Positions 61,701 through 64,000 of a DNA stretch of 64,000 nucleotides are shown here, in pieces. The stretch is from UBA11591 sp040220895 (lineage in GTDB: Bacteria; Bacteroidota; Bacteroidia; Flavobacteriales_E; Vicingaceae). The notes below the pieces were generated by a model. The model worked only from the letters and a program-made list of their open reading frames with translations. It was not told where the DNA came from and ran no database searches. The DNA is taken from the NCBI GenBank assembly GCA_040220895.1, contig JAVJVY010000017.1:106602-170601 (forward strand), written 5' to 3'. The position numbers and the translations under genes were made by a program. Position 1 is the stretch's first letter. Each line of letters starts with the position of its first letter.

Positions 61701-64000
61701 AATCCAATACATCCTTTCCTCAAACCTCAATTTCGGAGTATAGCGGCAATACCGATCCAGGAGCACAGTCTCTTTTTAATTTTTCTCCAATTAAACAATA
61801 CAATACAGCAGCCAATTTTACATCTACCGGTTGTGCCTGCACGGACGAAACCGCGATTTGTATGTCCGCGGGAAGTTATGCAGATGCCCGTGCGGCGGCT
61901 TCTGCTTATTGCGATAAAGGATATCCGGTTTTGGAGTCCCAGGGTGGTGGGCTTTATTGCTTAAGTTGTGCCGATGATCCCGAAATAATGGGCAAACAAT
62001 TGATTTTTAACGTAGAATTGATCAGAACAGATGGGGAAGACGAATACGTGCTTTCCAGCGGGAGAATTATTGCAAATAATTACACCGATGGTTGGTCGTT
62101 CCAAGGGTCAGAAATGATCCAAAAAACCAATATACCAGGGGCATTTACATTTTCAATTTCAAATTATGAAGGTGAAGGACTTACATCCATGAAAATCCGC
62201 ATTTCCGATATTCATGCTCAAGTTCCTAAGTTAGACGAGAATTCGGAATGGGATGGAACGTCTTTTATCCATACAAACGATGTTGAGGGATTACAAGATC
62301 TGCGCTTCACCCAAATTACTACTGTGTATAAATTGAACAGTGATCCTAAACACAGCATGTATACTATTAATGACTATAACAGCGTCAGCGAATTGCTATC
62401 CCATACAGAACCTGACGCGGGATTGACTGAGTACATATACTCACGCGAAGGATTGCTTCGCTTCTCGCAAAGCCAACAGCAGCGCAATGAAAACGTCTTT
62501 AATTATTACCGGTATGACGAGGCCATGAGGTCAATTGAAACCGGAGAGAAATACTTAGAGAGCGACTACTATTTTGAAAATTATTACGGTCTTTCTTATC
62601 CAAGTTGCACTTCGTGCACCATTGTGACAGTGAGGGATTTACTCCCGTCTGGTAAGATGATCGTCGATTCCATCGATTGGGATAAAAGTGATTTTTTAAA
62701 GGCAGACCAAACAACGACCTACTACGATAGGGTTGTAGACGTGGATGCTGAGACAAACAGTTACATGACCAACAACAGCATGTGTCAGGAATACGTCAGG
62801 GGCAGGATATCCTATTCGAAATTCCATGAAAACCCTTATGTTACACATGCCGTGCACAATTCAATGACTTTTTATAGCTACAATTCCAATGGATCATTGC
62901 ACTGGAGTATTCAAAGTATTCCGCCCGCATCTTCGCTGGTGGCGTCACTTGAATATGTCTATGATGCAAGCAACAACGTTTCTCAAACCAACTTCGCAGA
63001 TAACCAAAGTAATTTATTGAAACATAAATACTCTTATGATTCAAATCAGCGCCTTAAAACAGCCGAGGTCCAAGAAGCGAGCAACGCCTGGCTCAAAGTC
63101 GCCGAATATGATTATTACTTGCATGGCCCCCTGAAGCGCGAAGAAATAGAAGGAGATCTGCAGGGCATTGATTATATTTATACCACTTTTGGTGCATTGA
63201 AGGCTATTAATTCCCCAAACCTGGGTAGCAATGGATGTTTTAAATTTCAGGATCCCGGAAAAGACGGATTTGGCTCAAGTTCTTTTTCAAAAGACGTTTT
63301 TGGCATGACCATTGACTACTTTAATTACGATTACGAAAGGGCCAAAACCAACGTGAATTTTGGAGATTGGGAATACCTTAATAACCAGGAGAGTTATTAT
63401 AACGGAAATATCCGCGGATTGAGGTGGAACCAGTTGAGCGAAAAAGCATCTAGCATTGACAACAGCAAGGACCACATTATGTATCAATACACGTATAATA
63501 AAAAGAACTGGTTAAAAGATGCCCGATACGGCTTGTATGAAGAAGGATGTCAGAATGAGCGATACGCTTCCATCAATTGTCAGGTTATGTATGTACCAAC
63601 AATTGAGAATAAAAAATTTGAACCCAATAGCACGAACGATTATCGCGTTGACAACCTAAATTATGACGCTAACGGCAACATAACCACCTTAAATCGAAAG
63701 GCTTATTCAGATCCATCGACAAACGTGAATATGGATCAATTTACGTATGATTATACTACATGTTCCAATAAATTGAATCGCATTTCAGATGCCGTCAGCA
63801 GCGCAAATTGGACCGAAGACCTTGACCACCAATCAAACACTGCTAATTATGAATACGACGGCGATGGGCAGATGGTTGTTGATAAAGAAAATAACGTGGC
63901 GGTAGAATACGATAGTTACGGACTGGTTACTTTGGTGCGCCAATACAATGCCCCGGCTTATACCCTGGCCGAGTTCAAATACGACGATCACGGAATGCGC
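58763..64000 (+). CDS. Giant secreted DNRLRE/RHS-repeat protein (partial, runs off the window)
   Basis: An open frame of 1746 codons from ATG 58763 to the window end has no stop; I followed the frame through. A signal peptide (about 1-27, ending TVSAQD) is followed by a DNRLRE-type domain (about 30-200: IDFLNPSNNYGNSDFIEAES, KRSLIQFGLSTVPSG, RITEAWNESTVSW), and then a SprB-like repeat (about 203-275, PYSYNWTSG). After that there is an adhesin-type beta domain (about 280-455), and from about 530 to the end YD/RHS repeats (YDENGNVTGQNKKYFNREGR, YEYDGDGQMVVDKENN, KYDDHGMR). RHS proteins form shells around a variable C-terminal part, often a toxin; that end is outside the window. T9SS export is likely but not shown. 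Confidence 0.85.
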   Translation, partial: MCITLDLCKRTVSFIVASLLILTVSAQDTLYINIDQDAVIDFLNPSNNYGNSDFIEAESWDNPPSTKRSLIQFGLSTVPSGAYIYSADLILDGIGHDNGTGSNSFKLQRITEAWNESTVSWDLKPATTPVDEVILSQSSSNDQDYIIDIKHHVKDWLEGSNNNGFMLRLDQETPTALIQFASSDNVGAETPKIRIIYEIPSPIRVSINTQLVDPVNSTIGEIDVDVDGGIPPYSYNWTSGIDSWTTQDISSLQAGDYNLTITDANSSTYSTKIGIGYKLGFDGANQYTARNYDILDPCLQVVSYDNFNAVETWEAGVVSDNAIPAATDGWVEYVVEAGDFNRMFGLTQTGDGGGSWTNINYGLFLNEQGDLIRVEEGSQFSLSEGTYQPGDVLRISRIGGNIVYAKNNSTIHTSTATTGALSIDLNIYDANHGIAGISSSNPVPFAISSSVTQCTNSGSPNGAIDITLLYNTLGSGIVYEWFDNNSTTVAATSQDRNGICDGTYSIMITHPSTDYAIVKQFIIVNDQNLNWELTTLYDENGNVTGQNKKYFNREGRLLQSQVKDLENNNVLASQPVYDIYGRPVLQTLSAPTYNSAFNYHPQFITNTEGNPYNPTDFDIPNWDAQSTYISAGQVDNPRIVSDMDKGSLGWYYSNNNSSESYVAATSFPYSRIENDKNVMGGVKRSAGPHDMLRMGSGHNPSVHYMLSAGELRRVYSYGGWAGEFMFQSAATGCNDLRMEDNLKKLIAFKTIYIDPDGNERISFTSSDGLMLASAYSGTGDNGINVDTYEVTSILHPRKGHYVDIHIPKGCEGTLTFTNSTINPKYTYQILDLKTDLYLESTPGITDFNTHLPLVNGNPIPAGVYRITCDELQGVGLTEGLHIKYDLNYYDYTLHYYDKAGRLISTVPPMGVDLYKSYPTYTHGTSYSDFVVQGSGESMTWGLGTTGTTEITVSQTTATSTDPHVTNHFTFFIDTESDDLQSNTSFPQTSISEYSGNTDPGAQSLFNFSPIKQYNTAANFTSTGCACTDETAICMSAGSYADARAAASAYCDKGYPVLESQGGGLYCLSCADDPEIMGKQLIFNVELIRTDGEDEYVLSSGRIIANNYTDGWSFQGSEMIQKTNIPGAFTFSISNYEGEGLTSMKIRISDIHAQVPKLDENSEWDGTSFIHTNDVEGLQDLRFTQITTVYKLNSDPKHSMYTINDYNSVSELLSHTEPDAGLTEYIYSREGLLRFSQSQQQRNENVFNYYRYDEAMRSIETGEKYLESDYYFENYYGLSYPSCTSCTIVTVRDLLPSGKMIVDSIDWDKSDFLKADQTTTYYDRVVDVDAETNSYMTNNSMCQEYVRGRISYSKFHENPYVTHAVHNSMTFYSYNSNGSLHWSIQSIPPASSLVASLEYVYDASNNVSQTNFADNQSNLLKHKYSYDSNQRLKTAEVQEASNAWLKVAEYDYYLHGPLKREEIEGDLQGIDYIYTTFGALKAINSPNLGSNGCFKFQDPGKDGFGSSSFSKDVFGMTIDYFNYDYERAKTNVNFGDWEYLNNQESYYNGNIRGLRWNQLSEKASSIDNSKDHIMYQYTYNKKNWLKDARYGLYEEGCQNERYASINCQVMYVPTIENKKFEPNSTNDYRVDNLNYDANGNITTLNRKAYSDPSTNVNMDQFTYDYTTCSNKLNRISDAVSSANWTEDLDHQSNTANYEYDGDGQMVVDKENNVAVEYDSYGLVTLVRQYNAPAYTLAEFKYDDHGMR

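Noticed and set aside
1..64000. tRNA, rRNA, insertion sequence or prophage genes
   Set aside because: I saw no tRNA-like cloverleaf in the gaps, no rRNA sequence, and no transposase, integrase or phage structural gene in any frame.

Overview
The window is a chromosomal segment of a member of the phylum Bacteroidota. The evidence is a full-length SprA (the outer-membrane translocon of the type IX secretion system), secreted proteins with C-terminal T9SS type A sorting domains, Omp28 and DUF6029 family proteins, a MetH divided into two genes, DUF2975/XRE pairs, and many promoters of the TAnnTTTG type. The gene mix (T9SS adhesin-type repeats, RHS/YD protein, Omp28, DUF6029) would suit Saprospirales or a neighbouring order, but the sequence does not settle the order.

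Layout. 1-5.8 kb: the 3' end of recJ, then a leftward block tlpA - DUF6029 barrel - Omp28 lipoprotein - PorT-like barrel - recQ. 5.9-7.9 kb: two secreted T9SS cargo proteins, the second an Omp28 relative with a CxxC pair, ending in a bidirectional terminator shared with a sirtuin gene. 8.7-20.5 kb: maeB, ruvA, the 7.3 kb sprA, gcvH, a VanZ-like gene and a tonB-type gene. 20.6-24.3 kb: sulfate activation (cysC-cysD-cysN leftward, cysQ rightward). 24.3-30.7 kb: a surface-glycan block with gmd, fcl, a WecA/MraY-type transferase and two paralogous Wzi/RemB-like outer-membrane proteins. 30.8-35.0 kb: cyoE, two cytochrome oxidase subunit III genes, subunit IV, SCO, DUF420 and a small CxxC membrane protein. 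35.0-38.9 kb: a SAM-I riboswitch with a terminator and an antiterminator that I can draw base by base, followed by metH in two parts. 39.0-42.5 kb: an OmpA-family protein, a TolC-family protein and tsaB. 42.5-45.3 kb: a small accessory stretch with a four-helix-bundle gene between inverted 7-bp repeat arrays, an unknown gene and an XRE/DUF2975 regulatory pair with tandem operators. 45.3-56.5 kb: a tightly overlapping 13-gene leftward operon for a type II secretion / type IV pilus-like machine. 56.5-64 kb: a visibly more AT-rich region with an unrecognised helical protein, a small secreted protein and the first 1746 codons of a giant DNRLRE/RHS protein that runs off the window.

How the genes work together. 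Much of the window serves the cell envelope: secretion (SprA, the T2SS-like operon), exported thiol-redox proteins, glycan synthesis and probable glycan sulfation, and very large surface proteins. The candidate for a less-described system is the 13-gene operon at 45335-56516. It has a secretin, a GspE ATPase, GspF, a GxGD prepilin peptidase, PilM/N-, PilO- and PilP/GspC-like assembly proteins and four pseudopilin-like proteins. It also carries parts that are not standard: a pseudopilin-like protein with a beta-helix-like body, a secreted MORN-repeat protein and an Ig/FN3-like lipoprotein. Also worth a look are the four-helix-bundle cassette between inverted heptamer arrays and the XRE operator pair.
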